Assembly (NCBI GenBank): GCA_016703945.1
Contig: JADJBC010000046.1
Coordinates: 1-64,000 of the forward strand
Reading direction: 5' to 3'
DNA length: 64,000 nucleotides
From: Candidatus Aalborgicola danicus
GTDB taxonomy: Bacteria > Pseudomonadota > Gammaproteobacteria > Burkholderiales > Burkholderiaceae_C
The notes beneath the pieces are model-generated. The model was given only the letters and a program-made list of their open reading frames with translations. It ran no database searches and was not told the DNA's origin. Of the stretch, positions 19,467-27,262 are shown piece after piece. The translations under genes and the position numbers were made by a program. The number at the start of each line of letters is the position of its first letter. The stretch's first letter is position 1.

Positions 19467-19922
19467 GTGAAAAAGATACTCATTGCCTCCGTTCTTTCCT
19501 TCGGCATGGCCGTGTCAGTTCAAGCCAAGGACATCGTCGACACTGCAGTCGCTGCCGGTAGCTTCAAAACGCTGGCGACGGCCCTCGGTGCAGCAGGTCT
19601 GGTGGATACGCTCAAAGGAAAGGGTCCGTTCACGGTGTTTGCTCCCACAGACGAAGCCTTCGCCAAAATCCCCAAGGCAGACCTCGACGCGTTGCTCAAA
19701 GACAAAGCCAAACTGACCGCCGTGTTGACCTACCATGTGGTTGCTGGCAAGGTGATGGCCGCTGACGTCAAGGCCGGCAAGGTCAAAACCGTGCAGGGCT
19801 CAGACCTGACGGTCTCCACGATGGGCGGCGTGCAGGTGAATGGCGCCAATGTGGTGAAGACGGACATCGTTGCCGATAACGGTGTCATCCACGTCATTGA
19901 CTCCGTTGTCATGCCCAAATAA
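19467..19922 (+). CDS. Exported fasciclin-domain protein
   Basis: A secreted protein of 151 residues with one FAS1 domain. GTG 19467 is preceded by GGAG at six bases and begins MKKILIASVLSFGMAVSVQA, a clear signal peptide. The FAS1 H1 motif reads GPFTVFAPTDEAFAKIP, the central YH motif LTYHVVAGKV and the H2 motif GVIHVIDSVVMPK, so the domain is complete. FAS1 domains mediate adhesion or ligand binding; small single-domain forms are common in betaproteobacteria and their role is unsettled. A strong hairpin lies 13 bases past the stop. The region upstream carries a short inverted repeat and is shared with the divergent thioredoxin-fold gene. Confidence 0.9.
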   Translation: MKKILIASVLSFGMAVSVQAKDIVDTAVAAGSFKTLATALGAAGLVDTLKGKGPFTVFAPTDEAFAKIPKADLDALLKDKAKLTAVLTYHVVAGKVMAADVKAGKVKTVQGSDLTVSTMGGVQVNGANVVKTDIVADNGVIHVIDSVVMPK

Positions 19923-19934
19923 ACGGGCGACCCC

Positions 19935-19958
19935 GCACAACCACCACGGTGGTTGTGC
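19935..19958 (+). terminator. Strong hairpin after the fasciclin gene
   Basis: GCACAACCACC and its exact complement are separated by only two bases (19946-19947). It lies directly past the fasciclin stop. There is no T run after it, so it may be a transcript-end stabiliser or a Rho-assisted site rather than a classical intrinsic terminator. Confidence 0.55.
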
Positions 19959-20011
19959 GACTCCTTACCAACAGTATCGGCTTCTGTTCAGCCCAACCGG
20001 ACGCTTTGACC

Positions 20012-20686
20012 ATGACGAACACCCCGCAAGTGACTCCCCTTCTCCCGGCACAGCGCTTTGCATTCTGGGGCACCCGTGCGCGTGGGGCTGCTGCCGCTCT
20101 GGCGCTGGTGATGCTGCCCGCAGTCGGCCACGCCATCGAAGAGCCCACCTACACCACCCTGCGCACCCTGGACGGCATCGAACTGCGCGACTACGCTGCC
20201 TACACGGTGGCAGAGGTGTTGGTTAACGCCGATGCCGGCGATGCAGGAAGCCGCGCATTCCCGATACTGGCGGGCTACATCTTCGGCAAAAACAAAGGGG
20301 AGCGAAAGCTTGCGATGACCGCGCCAGTGACGCAGACAGCGGCTCCCGTGAAGCTGGAAATGACAGCGCCGGTCACACAAACGGCCGTTGCAGGCGGCTT
20401 TGTGGTTCAGTTTGTTCTGCCCAAAGGGACCACGGTGGCCAATGCCCCGGAGCCATTGGATCCCCGCGTCATGCTGCGTGAAGTTCCGCCCCAACGCGTG
20501 GCGGTGATCCGCTACTCGGGTTTCTGGTCAGAGTCCAACTACAACGAACACCTGGCCAAGCTGCAGAGTGGCCTGCGCGCTGCGGACATCGCCTGGACTG
20601 GCGACCCGGTTTTTTCCCGCTACGACGGGCCCACCACCCCATGGTTCTTGCGGCGCAATGAGATCTGGTTGCAGTTGGCAATATGA
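20012..20686 (+). CDS. Exported SOUL-family haem-binding protein
   Basis: A 224-residue protein of the SOUL/HEBP family, which binds haem or other hydrophobic tetrapyrroles. ATG 20012 (MTNTPQVTPLL) opens an unusually long signal sequence whose hydrophobic part (GAAAALALVMLPAVGHA) is followed by the family start EEPTYTTLRTLDGIELRDY. KLAMTAPVTQTAAPVKLEMT shows the typical MTAPV element twice in a row, so the segment is internally duplicated. VMLREVPPQRVAVIRYSG and the C-terminal PWFLRRNEIWLQL complete the fold. The next gene starts inside its stop (ATGA), so a histidine phosphatase is co-translated. The pairing has no known meaning. Confidence 0.85.
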   Translation: MTNTPQVTPLLPAQRFAFWGTRARGAAAALALVMLPAVGHAIEEPTYTTLRTLDGIELRDYAAYTVAEVLVNADAGDAGSRAFPILAGYIFGKNKGERKLAMTAPVTQTAAPVKLEMTAPVTQTAVAGGFVVQFVLPKGTTVANAPEPLDPRVMLREVPPQRVAVIRYSGFWSESNYNEHLAKLQSGLRAADIAWTGDPVFSRYDGPTTPWFLRRNEIWLQLAI

Positions 20687-21255
20687 CGCTCACTTCTTTC
20701 AATTCCATGCTGCGCAGGTCTTGCTTTGCACTGCTGTTCTTGGCTGGGTCGCAAGGCGCTGCTGTGGCCGCTGACGGCTGGGCCAGCGTCACGGAGGGGA
20801 CCGTGGTGCTGTTTCGGCATGCGCTGGCTCCCGGCGGTGGTGACCCGCCTGGCCACACACTGGATGATTGCAGCACGCAACGCAACCTGAGCAACGAAGG
20901 CAAGGAGCAGGCGCGTCGCATGGGGGCCGAATTCAGAAAGCGGCGCATTGAGGTAGGCGCGGTCTGGTCTTCGCAATGGTGCCGAACGCGCGACACTGCG
21001 GATTTGGCCTTCCCGGGCAAGCGTACCGACCAACCGGTCTTCAACTCTTTCTTTAATCAATCGGACCTGTCGCCAGAAAGAACCCGTGCTGCACAGCAAC
21101 TGTTGTCGGCCTGGCGCGGTCCTGGTGTTCTTGTGGTGGTGACTCACCAAGTCAACATCGCCGCGTTAACGGATGTGGTGCCATCCTCTGGCGAGGGTGT
21201 GGTGGTCAAACCGACGGCCAATGGTGTGCAGGTCGTGGGGCGCATTGCGCCCTGA
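20683..21255 (+). CDS. Exported histidine-phosphatase-superfamily protein
   Basis: Histidine phosphatase (phosphoglycerate-mutase fold) of 190 residues with a signal peptide ending near GAAVAADG. The phosphorylated histidine is in VVLFRHALAPGG, where the common RHG is RHA. A second conserved arginine is in WSSQWCRTRDTADL and the second histidine in VVVVTHQVNIAAL. This is the pattern of small periplasmic SixA/PhoE-like phosphatases. The substrate is not predictable. The start overlaps the SOUL gene by four bases. The length and motifs are complete, so activity is expected. Confidence 0.82.
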   Translation: MTLTSFNSMLRRSCFALLFLAGSQGAAVAADGWASVTEGTVVLFRHALAPGGGDPPGHTLDDCSTQRNLSNEGKEQARRMGAEFRKRRIEVGAVWSSQWCRTRDTADLAFPGKRTDQPVFNSFFNQSDLSPERTRAAQQLLSAWRGPGVLVVVTHQVNIAALTDVVPSSGEGVVVKPTANGVQVVGRIAP

Positions 21256-21365
21256 AGGCGCGGGTGCCGATCCGTGAACAGCAAAAAATCCCTTGACCGC
21301 ACAGGTTCGTGTAGACCTGGTTCGGGTGCAGTTTTCCTCTTACTTCACCTTTTCTGATTTCAGCC

Positions 21366-22283
21366 ATGCAACAACAAACTCTCACCCCATCCCCAAAATC
21401 GCTGGCGTTGGCTGTCGCGTTGGCCACGATTGCATCCATTTCTTTCGGGCAATCGGCTGAGGCGCAGCTTTATAGCGCCCCACCGGAAAAACATGGTTAC
21501 GGGGTTGGCACAGCCTCAACGCAAGGTAGCGCACAGCTGCCGTTGTGGGAGGTCGGTGTGTTTGGGACAGGCCTCATGCAGCAGGCCTACCCTGGCTCGT
21601 CGCAACAGGTGAATCGTGCGCTGGTGCTCCCTTTCTTCATCTACAGAGGGCAGTATTTACGCGCCGACCGCGGCAGCGTCGGCGTGCGCGCCATCAAGAC
21701 CGACACGATGGAAGTCGATGTGGGCGTCAGCGGAGCATTTGGCTCCAGTTCCAATGACATCGAAGCCCGCAATGGCATGCCCGATCTCGGCACGCTGGTT
21801 GAATTCGGCCCACGTGTCAAATGGAACTTGGGCAGCGGCCCGGGCAACGGCCGCTGGCGTGCCGAGTTAGCCCTGCGTGGCGTGTTTGATCTGACGGATA
21901 GCCTGAAGGACAAAGGCATTTCTCTGGAGCCTGAGCTTATCTTTGAGCGCAGCACGGGCAACGGCATCCGGTACTCCACCAGCTTCGGCCTGGTGCTGGG
22001 GGACGAGCGACTCGCCGATACGTTTTATGGCGTTGCACCAGCCTATGCCACCGCCTCGCGCCCGGCGTACAAGGCGCAAAGTGGGTTGATCATGTCACGC
22101 CTGTCGCTTAACCTCAGTCAGAGCCTGACTCCTAACCTGCGTATTTTCGGTTTTGCCCGGCTGACCTCGGTGGGCGGAGCTGCCAATAGCGCCAGTCCCC
22201 TGGTGCGGCAGGACATGGGGTCCACGGTGGGCTTCGGTCTCCTGTACACGCTGGCACGCTCTGATGCCCGCGCCACAGACTGA
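21366..22283 (+). CDS. MipA/OmpV-family outer-membrane protein
   Basis: Outer-membrane beta-barrel protein of the MipA/OmpV family. A hydrophobic start (KSLALAVALATIASISFG) forms the signal peptide. LWEVGVFGTGLMQQAYPGS and VLPFFIYRGQYLRADRGS are typical first strands, and RLTSVGGAANSASPLVRQ with a closing GFGLLYTLAR strand ends the barrel. MipA was first described as a scaffold for murein enzymes (MltA and PBP1B) in E. coli; many homologues seem to be porin-like. The length of 305 residues is slightly above the average. The gene stands alone, with a dispersed repeat copy 80 bases downstream. Confidence 0.85.
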   Translation: MQQQTLTPSPKSLALAVALATIASISFGQSAEAQLYSAPPEKHGYGVGTASTQGSAQLPLWEVGVFGTGLMQQAYPGSSQQVNRALVLPFFIYRGQYLRADRGSVGVRAIKTDTMEVDVGVSGAFGSSSNDIEARNGMPDLGTLVEFGPRVKWNLGSGPGNGRWRAELALRGVFDLTDSLKDKGISLEPELIFERSTGNGIRYSTSFGLVLGDERLADTFYGVAPAYATASRPAYKAQSGLIMSRLSLNLSQSLTPNLRIFGFARLTSVGGAANSASPLVRQDMGSTVGFGLLYTLARSDARATD

Positions 22284-22633
22284 ATCGAATAGACCGGGCG
22301 CTACGGTGGTAGGGCATGCCTGCTGCAAACGGGGAAAACCCTGGCGAGTCGGTGTGCTGCATTTGCTACTATTATAATAGCATACTTCTTATATTCTACG
22401 TGGGCTAGAGCCTCATTTGATACATAGAAACTACTTAAAAGCGTGAAGTGCTAGTGCGCAGCGACCTGGAACCGTGCAGCAAATGGAAACACCGCCGCTT
22501 CTTTGACGAGTATCAGAGGGTCAAGAAATTTCAGTGCCAAAGACAATGTGAAGGGTAATATTCCTGCAAAAGCCGAAATATCGCGAACACCTGTCTTGAG
22601 CCGAGCGATCCGAAGAAACCCGAGACAAACCGT
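22284..22633. other. Intergenic region with repeat and possible promoter
   Basis: A 350-base gap upstream of the HD-GYP gene. It contains one copy of the dispersed repeat (22365-22420) whose hairpin includes TATAAT, which could serve as a -10 element, but no matching -35 is clear. The rest shows no gene. Confidence 0.4.
22365..22420 (+). repeat. Copy of dispersed GCTAY-hairpin repeat
   Basis: GCTACTATTATAATAGC (nearly self-complementary) followed at the usual distance by GTGGGCTAGAGCCTCATTTG, the same core as in the copies inside lpdA, aceF and the FAD oxidoreductase gene. It is intergenic here. Confidence 0.7.
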
Positions 22634-23965
22634 ATGGTCGATCCAACAACTGGCACTGATGCCTCTGATCTGATCGAGTCCGCCACACCGCAGGCAACCC
22701 AGCGCTTGTTGCACGATTTGCGTGCGCAGATGATTGAGCTGGAAATGCAGAACGAGGAACTGCGCCATTCGCAGGCCGAACGCGACGCGTCTCAAGCGAA
22801 CTTTTTCGACTTCTACGACATGGCACCGGTTGGCTATTGCACGGTCGGCGAGAACGGACTGATCCTGCAATCGAATCTCGCCACGGCGGCTCTGATCGGT
22901 GTCGCGCGGGTGCAACTGATTCAGCAGCCCATCACCCGTTTCATTTTTTCGGACGATCAGGACATTTACTACTTGATGCAAGAAAGGACCCTCGGCGGCA
23001 ATGGGCCCAGATCCTGCGAGTTGAGGATGGTGAAAGTCGATGGAAACGTATTCTGGGTGCGCCTGGATGCCTCGATCCTGCCGCAAAGCGGCACCGGGAG
23101 CCTGCGTTTTGCCGTAACCGATATCACTGACACCAAATTGGCGGAAAGTGAACGGCTTGCGGCGCATCGCGAGCTGGCTATTGAGGCCCAACAGAAGAGC
23201 CAGCGTGCAGCCGAACTGCTGGTTGCCAACCAGGAACTGGCCTTCGAAGCCCAGGAAAAGGGTCAGCGTGCAGCCGAACTGCTGGTTGCCAACCAAGAAC
23301 TGGCCTTTGAAGCCCAAGAGAAGGGCAAGCGTGCTGGCGAGCTGCTGGCTGCCAATGAGGATATCAAGCGCTACATCGCCGAGCTCCGATCTGCATTCAT
23401 GAGCACGGTGGATGTGGTCATGACCTTGAGTGAAATGCGGGACCCCTACACGGCCGGTCACGAGCGGCGGGTGGGTGCTATCGCGGCCGCGATCGGAGTG
23501 GAGCTGGGCTGCGACGAACGCCTGGTGGAAGGTCTGAAAGTGGCAGGCCATTTGCATGACATCGGAAAGATCTCCGTTCCGTCGGAAATCCTGTCACTGC
23601 CGGGTCGGCTCAGCCCCATTCAGATGCTGCTGATCCGTGAACATGCCCAAGCGGGCTACGACGTGCTCAAGCATGTAGAGTTTCCTTGGCCCGTCGCCCT
23701 GGTCGCGCTGCAGCACCACGAACGGGTTGACGGTAGCGGTTACCCGCAGGGCCTCAAGGGTGATGCAATCCTGCTGGAGGCGCGAATCATTGCTGTGGCG
23801 GATGTTGTCGAGGCGATGTCATCGCACCGCCCCTACCGCGCCGCCCTGGGGCTTGACGCAGCCCTCGCCGAAATCAAACGGGGACGATCAACGGCGTACG
23901 ACCCCGTGGTTGCCGACGCCTGCCTCAGGCTGTTCACAGAAAAAGCCTACACCATTCCGGCATAA
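22634..23965 (+). CDS. PAS / HD-GYP cyclic-di-GMP phosphodiesterase
   Basis: Cytoplasmic RpfG-like signalling protein of 443 residues. Order: N-terminal coiled coil (~20-55, LRAQMIELEMQNEELRHSQ), PAS domain (~60-175, FYDMAPVGYCTVGENGLI to FAVTDITDTKLAESERL), a triplicated 21-residue coiled-coil linker (~184-246), then HD-GYP (~270-440). The catalytic set is intact: HLHDIGK, and HHERVDGSGYP for the HD-GYP signature, with RDPYTAGHERRV in front. It should hydrolyse c-di-GMP in response to whatever the PAS domain senses. It has no receiver domain, so it is not a classical response regulator. ATG 22634 has no strong ribosome binding site; alternatives downstream would cut the coiled coil. Confidence 0.9.
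   Translation: MVDPTTGTDASDLIESATPQATQRLLHDLRAQMIELEMQNEELRHSQAERDASQANFFDFYDMAPVGYCTVGENGLILQSNLATAALIGVARVQLIQQPITRFIFSDDQDIYYLMQERTLGGNGPRSCELRMVKVDGNVFWVRLDASILPQSGTGSLRFAVTDITDTKLAESERLAAHRELAIEAQQKSQRAAELLVANQELAFEAQEKGQRAAELLVANQELAFEAQEKGKRAGELLAANEDIKRYIAELRSAFMSTVDVVMTLSEMRDPYTAGHERRVGAIAAAIGVELGCDERLVEGLKVAGHLHDIGKISVPSEILSLPGRLSPIQMLLIREHAQAGYDVLKHVEFPWPVALVALQHHERVDGSGYPQGLKGDAILLEARIIAVADVVEAMSSHRPYRAALGLDAALAEIKRGRSTAYDPVVADACLRLFTEKAYTIPA
23183..23371 (+). repeat. Three tandem 63-base repeats coding a coiled-coil linker
   Basis: Units begin at 23183, 23246 and 23309, each coding 21 residues of the type EAQEKGQRAAELLVANQELA. The first two are close at DNA level and the third diverges at its end. 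Three heptads per unit keep coiled-coil register, so unit gain or loss changes linker length without altering phase. Confidence 0.9.
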
Positions 23966-24034
23966 CTCGGGCACGCAAACGGCGCGCGTGCGCAGCCAGG
24001 CTGCCGGTGACGGGCCCAGCGTGGAGTTTGCAGC

Positions 24035-24814
24035 TTATGCAGTGAGTTGCTCGCGCCAGCCCAAGCCCGCCAAGGTGGTGGTGGCAGGTTTGTACTCACA
24101 ACCTATCCAACCGGTGTAGCCAATGGCATCCAGATGTTTGAACAACCAGGCGTAGTTGATCTCGCCCGTGCCAGGCTCATTGCGCCCAGGGTTGTCGGCC
24201 AGCTGAATATGGCCGATGCGCTGCAGGTTGTTTTTTATGGTGGTGCCTAGTTCACCTTCCATGCGTTGGGCGTGGTAAATGTCGTATTGCACAAAGGCGT
24301 TGTCCGCACCGACCTCGTCCAGAATATCCAGCGCCTGCTGTGTACGGTTCAGGTAATAGCCGGGAATGTCGTAGGTGTTGATGGGCTCAATCAACAGCCT
24401 CAGGCCTGCGGCACCGAGCTCTGCGGCCGCATATCGCAGGTTGCTCACGAAGGTCTGGCGGAGCACATCTCCGGCAACCCCTGCAGGTGCTTTGCCCGCA
24501 AGACAGTGGAGCTGCCCCACCCCCAAGCCTTGGGCATAACGGATGGCGGTGGCAACTCCCGCGCGGAACTCCTGCACACGGTCTGGCAGGCAGGCGATGC
24601 CACGCTCACCGGCGTCCCAATCGCCTGGGGGCAGGTTGTGGAGTACCAGTTTGAGCCCGTGGGTATCGAGTTCTCGTTTAATGTCTTCGACGGCAAAGGC
24701 GTAGGGAAACAAAAACTCTACCGCCGTGAAGTCTGCCTTGGCAGCGGCCTCAAACCGTTCCAAAAAGGGCAGTTCGGTAAACAGCAGGGTCAAATTGGCA
24801 GCGAAATTGGGCAT
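24035..24814 (-). CDS. hyi: Hydroxypyruvate isomerase family protein
   Basis: TIM-barrel isomerase of 259 residues, matching Hyi, which converts hydroxypyruvate and tartronate semialdehyde in glyoxylate metabolism; the close relative OtnI acts on 2-oxotetronate. Recognisable segments are MPNFAANLTLLFTELPFLER, FTAVEFLFPYAF, LVLHNLPPGDWDAGERG, LRLLIEPINTYDIPGYYL (catalytic Glu) and VQYDIYHAQRMEGEL. HIQLADNPGRNEPGTGEINY contains the second catalytic region. All are intact. No glyoxylate carboligase or glycerate kinase gene is next to it, so the operon context of E. coli hyi is missing and OtnI cannot be excluded. Confidence 0.85.
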   Translation of the reverse strand: MPNFAANLTLLFTELPFLERFEAAAKADFTAVEFLFPYAFAVEDIKRELDTHGLKLVLHNLPPGDWDAGERGIACLPDRVQEFRAGVATAIRYAQGLGVGQLHCLAGKAPAGVAGDVLRQTFVSNLRYAAAELGAAGLRLLIEPINTYDIPGYYLNRTQQALDILDEVGADNAFVQYDIYHAQRMEGELGTTIKNNLQRIGHIQLADNPGRNEPGTGEINYAWLFKHLDAIGYTGWIGCEYKPATTTLAGLGWREQLTA

Positions 24815-25015
24815 GATTTTTTCTTAGGCTCTATTTTGCACACGCAGTATTCTGGCGGCGCGGGCCGACGAGCCGGTGGAAGTAACCTTATCTTGCACAA
24901 GCATCCGGTTCCAAACCAATAATCGTGCAACGCAATACCACTCGGAGCAGTGAAAGATTTCGCGAACTCAGCCGACCAATCCACTCAGACCACTCACAGA
25001 AAACAGGAACCGACC

Positions 25016-25519
25016 ATGATCCGTCGAAAACTACTCACTGCCCTGGGCCTTGGCAGCCTGCTGCCTTTAGCGGTGCGGGCAGCCGCCCCCACCCCGTCCG
25101 CAGCAGCGACACCCCCAGCGCCCGGTATGACCCCGCTGCGCCTCAGCGATGCACAATGGAAAGAGCGCCTGACGCCGATGCAGTACGACGTTTTGCGCAA
25201 AGAGGGTACCGAGCGTGCCGGTACCAGCCCACTCAACGCCGAAAAGCGCGCCGGTGCCTACCATTGCGCGGGCTGTGATCTGCCGCTGTTCACCTCCAAA
25301 ATGAAGTACGACAGCGGCACGGGCTGGCCCAGTTTTTTCACTACCCTTCCCGGTGTGTTCGGTACCAAAGTGGACAACACGCTGTTCTCCAAACGCACCG
25401 AATACCATTGCGCGCGCTGCGGCGGGCACCATGGGCACGTGTTTGACGACGGCCCGGCACCCACCGGTTTGCGTTATTGCAACAACGGCGTGGCACTGAA
25501 ATTCGTGGTGGCCGCATGA
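25016..25519 (+). CDS. msrB: Exported methionine-R-sulfoxide reductase
   Basis: Reduces methionine-R-sulfoxide in damaged proteins. ATG 25016 opens a signal sequence with a twin-arginine-like start (MIRRKLLTALGLGSLLPLA), so the enzyme is probably periplasmic. The domain is complete: the zinc CxxC pairs in YHCAGCDLPLF and YHCARCGGHHGHVF, SGTGWPSFF, and the catalytic cysteine in GLRYCNNGVALKF. Its TGA overlaps the ATG of msrA, so both stereospecific reductases are made together, as in many exported Msr systems. Length 167 residues. Nothing unusual apart from the separate exported MsrA rather than a fusion. Confidence 0.9.
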   Translation: MIRRKLLTALGLGSLLPLAVRAAAPTPSAAATPPAPGMTPLRLSDAQWKERLTPMQYDVLRKEGTERAGTSPLNAEKRAGAYHCAGCDLPLFTSKMKYDSGTGWPSFFTTLPGVFGTKVDNTLFSKRTEYHCARCGGHHGHVFDDGPAPTGLRYCNNGVALKFVVAA

Positions 25520-26218
25520 GCGCGACACAAGGCACTGCACGCACCCCGCATCTGCGGGCGGCCCTGTTGGTCGTTTGCCTCTTGGGTGTCACACTGGGCG
25601 GTTCAAACCTTGCCCTCGCCCAGCCGACAGTACCCGGCACCAGCCCCAGCCCCAGCCCCAGCAGCGTCAGCGGCAGCGCCCTCCCCCCAGGCCCGCGCGA
25701 TCTTTGCTGGCGGCTGTTTCTGGTGCGTCGAATCAGACTTTGACAAAATTCCTGGTGTTTTGTCGACCACCTCCGGTTACACCGGAGGCCGCACGGCCAA
25801 CCCGACCTATGAACAGGTGTCCAGCAAATCCACGGGCCATGCCGAGGTGGTCGAAGTCATCTACGACCCCTCCAAAGTCAGCTACACCCGCTTGGTGGAG
25901 TACTTCTGGCACACCATTGATCCCACCGTCAAGGACCAACAGTTCTGTGACAAGGGCTCCCCATACCGCAGCGCCATATTTGCCGTGGATGCCGAGCAAC
26001 TCCAGATTGCCCAGGCCTCCAAAGCCGCTCTGGAAAAAACCAAGCCATTCAAAGAACCGATCGTGACCGAAATCGTCATCGCTGGCACGTTCTACCCGGC
26101 GGAGGACTACCACCAGGACTACTACAAGAACAACCCGCTGCGCTACAAGTACTACCGCAACGGCTGTGGTCGTGACGCACGCTTGCAGTCACTTTGGGGG
26201 CCCTTGGCAGGCAAATGA
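25516..26218 (+). CDS. msrA: Exported methionine-S-sulfoxide reductase, one frameshift
   Basis: Reduces methionine-S-sulfoxide. ATG 25516 overlaps the msrB stop and starts a signal peptide (LLVVCLLGVTLGGSNLALA) with a Pro/Ser-rich linker. The catalytic domain is in another frame: AIFAGGCFWCVESDF with the active cysteine, GYTGGRTANPTYEQVSS, GHAEVVEVIYDP and AEDYHQDYYKNNP. The two frames meet at a C run near 25682-25688 (ctcccccc), where a single inserted or missing C would make one protein of about 233 residues. A homopolymer sequencing error is the simplest explanation because both halves are well conserved. With msrB it forms an envelope protein-repair operon. Confidence 0.85.
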
Positions 26219-26251
26219 TCGACTGCAAGGACCGATAGGCGGATTGTTGTG

Positions 26252-26671
26252 TTACGAAGGCTTTGAAATTTCAGACAGCGCTTCAGCGGCCGGCCGGATT
26301 TCTGAGCTTTCAACGGCAAAGTCACCCAACGCAACGATACCAACGAGGCGTTTGTTGCGGTCCACAACCGGCAAACGCCGCACTTGGCGCTGACTCATCA
26401 TCTTGGCGGCGTCTTCGACCGTTTCGTCTTCAAAGACCCAGGCGATGCCTTCGGACATGACATCGCGAACTTTGGTGCTGCTGTCTTTGCCCTCGGCTAC
26501 GGCACGCATGGCAATGTCACGATCTGTGATGGTCCCTATCATGCGATCGTTCTCGCCCACTGGCAGCATCCCAAAGTCGCCTTCTCGCATCTGTTTTGCG
26601 GCATCCTGAATGCTCATGTCGGGACTGACTACTTTCACGTCGCGGCTCATCAGGTCTTTAAGTTTTTGCAT
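26252..26671 (-). CDS. Tandem CBS-domain protein
   Basis: A 139-residue protein consisting of one CBS pair (Bateman module): MSRDVKVVSPDMSIQDAAKQ to MIGTITDRDIAMRAV for the first, and VRDVMSEGIAWVFEDETVED to RLVGIVALGDFAVES for the second. The TDRDI motif is the usual adenosyl-ligand contact, so it should sense AMP, ATP or similar. Stand-alone CBS proteins modulate partner enzymes or act as redox/energy sensors; no partner is visible here. It is convergent with msrA. The ribosome binding site (CAAGGAGC) precedes ATG 26671. Confidence 0.88.
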   Translation of the reverse strand: MQKLKDLMSRDVKVVSPDMSIQDAAKQMREGDFGMLPVGENDRMIGTITDRDIAMRAVAEGKDSSTKVRDVMSEGIAWVFEDETVEDAAKMMSQRQVRRLPVVDRNKRLVGIVALGDFAVESSEIRPAAEALSEISKPS

Positions 26672-26808
26672 GGTTTTGCTCCTTGTTTGAGGGAATCACA
26701 ATTGACACTTCTGTCGGCGCGCCATCTTTTCCTATCTGCGGCCTGCTGACTGTGCGCTAGACCACATCGCCGCCCTTTGTACCGATGCCCCAAGGGCGGG
26801 GCGCGGGT

Positions 26809-26879
26809 TGCCAGCGCAATTTCGCCAATCATGTCGCCCGCTTGGGTGGCGACCATGCCGCCACCCAGGATCTTGCCGA
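26809..26879 (-). pseudogene. lpdA fragment A (dimerisation-domain piece)
   Basis: About 70 bases nearly matching the lpdA segment at 46600-46670. On the minus strand they code KILGGGMVATQAGDMIGEIA, where the real E3 has KILGGGMVGTHAGDMIGEIA. There is no E3 sequence on either side. It lies between the CBS gene and a small lipoprotein gene and is one of five extra lpdA pieces in the window. Confidence 0.75.
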
Positions 26880-26890
26880 GAGTATGGGAA

Positions 26891-27262
26891 TCAAGACGGG
26901 TCTGCACCGCGACCCGCATACGACGGGCGTATCCTCGTCTTTTTGACGACGCCGGACGGAGCAAACAGAATCAAGAGCTCGGCCCGGTCGGCATCCGACT
27001 CCGCAGACCGGGCCCGGTAAACCCAGATGGCGTATCCGCTGTCAAAATGGATCTCGGTTGCGGGGCCTAAAGCGGCCATGGCTTCGGCTTGGGTGGTCTT
27101 TCCCACCACAATAGCGTCGTACGCGTTTTGCATGGACATGGTGGGGTCACGGAACGGTGGCGCAGTGCCGCCTGCATTCAGGCTACCGCAAGCGCTCAGC
27201 AACAGACAAGCAGAGAGTGCCAGGCCCGCGCGAATGAGGTGGTGGCCAGTGAAATGCACCAT
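26891..27262 (-). CDS. Small lipoprotein, BamE/SmpA-like layout
   Basis: A 123-residue lipoprotein. ATG 27262 lies in a TGATG overlap with the stop of the upstream gene. The signal peptide ends in the lipobox LLLSAC (Cys about residue 25). The mature part has MQNAYDAIVVGKTTQAEAMA followed by ALGPATEIHFDSGYAIWVYR, the two-helix-plus-sheet pattern seen in SmpA/OmlA (BamE) domains, but similarity is only in layout. The tail is basic. The coupled upstream gene codes another exported protein, so the two probably act together in the envelope. Function unknown. Confidence 0.7.
   Translation of the reverse strand: MVHFTGHHLIRAGLALSACLLLSACGSLNAGGTAPPFRDPTMSMQNAYDAIVVGKTTQAEAMAALGPATEIHFDSGYAIWVYRARSAESDADRAELLILFAPSGVVKKTRIRPSYAGRGADPS

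Noticed and set aside
22451..23557. A 368-codon minus-strand frame over the HD-GYP gene
   Set aside because: The apparent repeats in it are the complement of the coiled-coil repeats; the plus strand has intact catalytic motifs.
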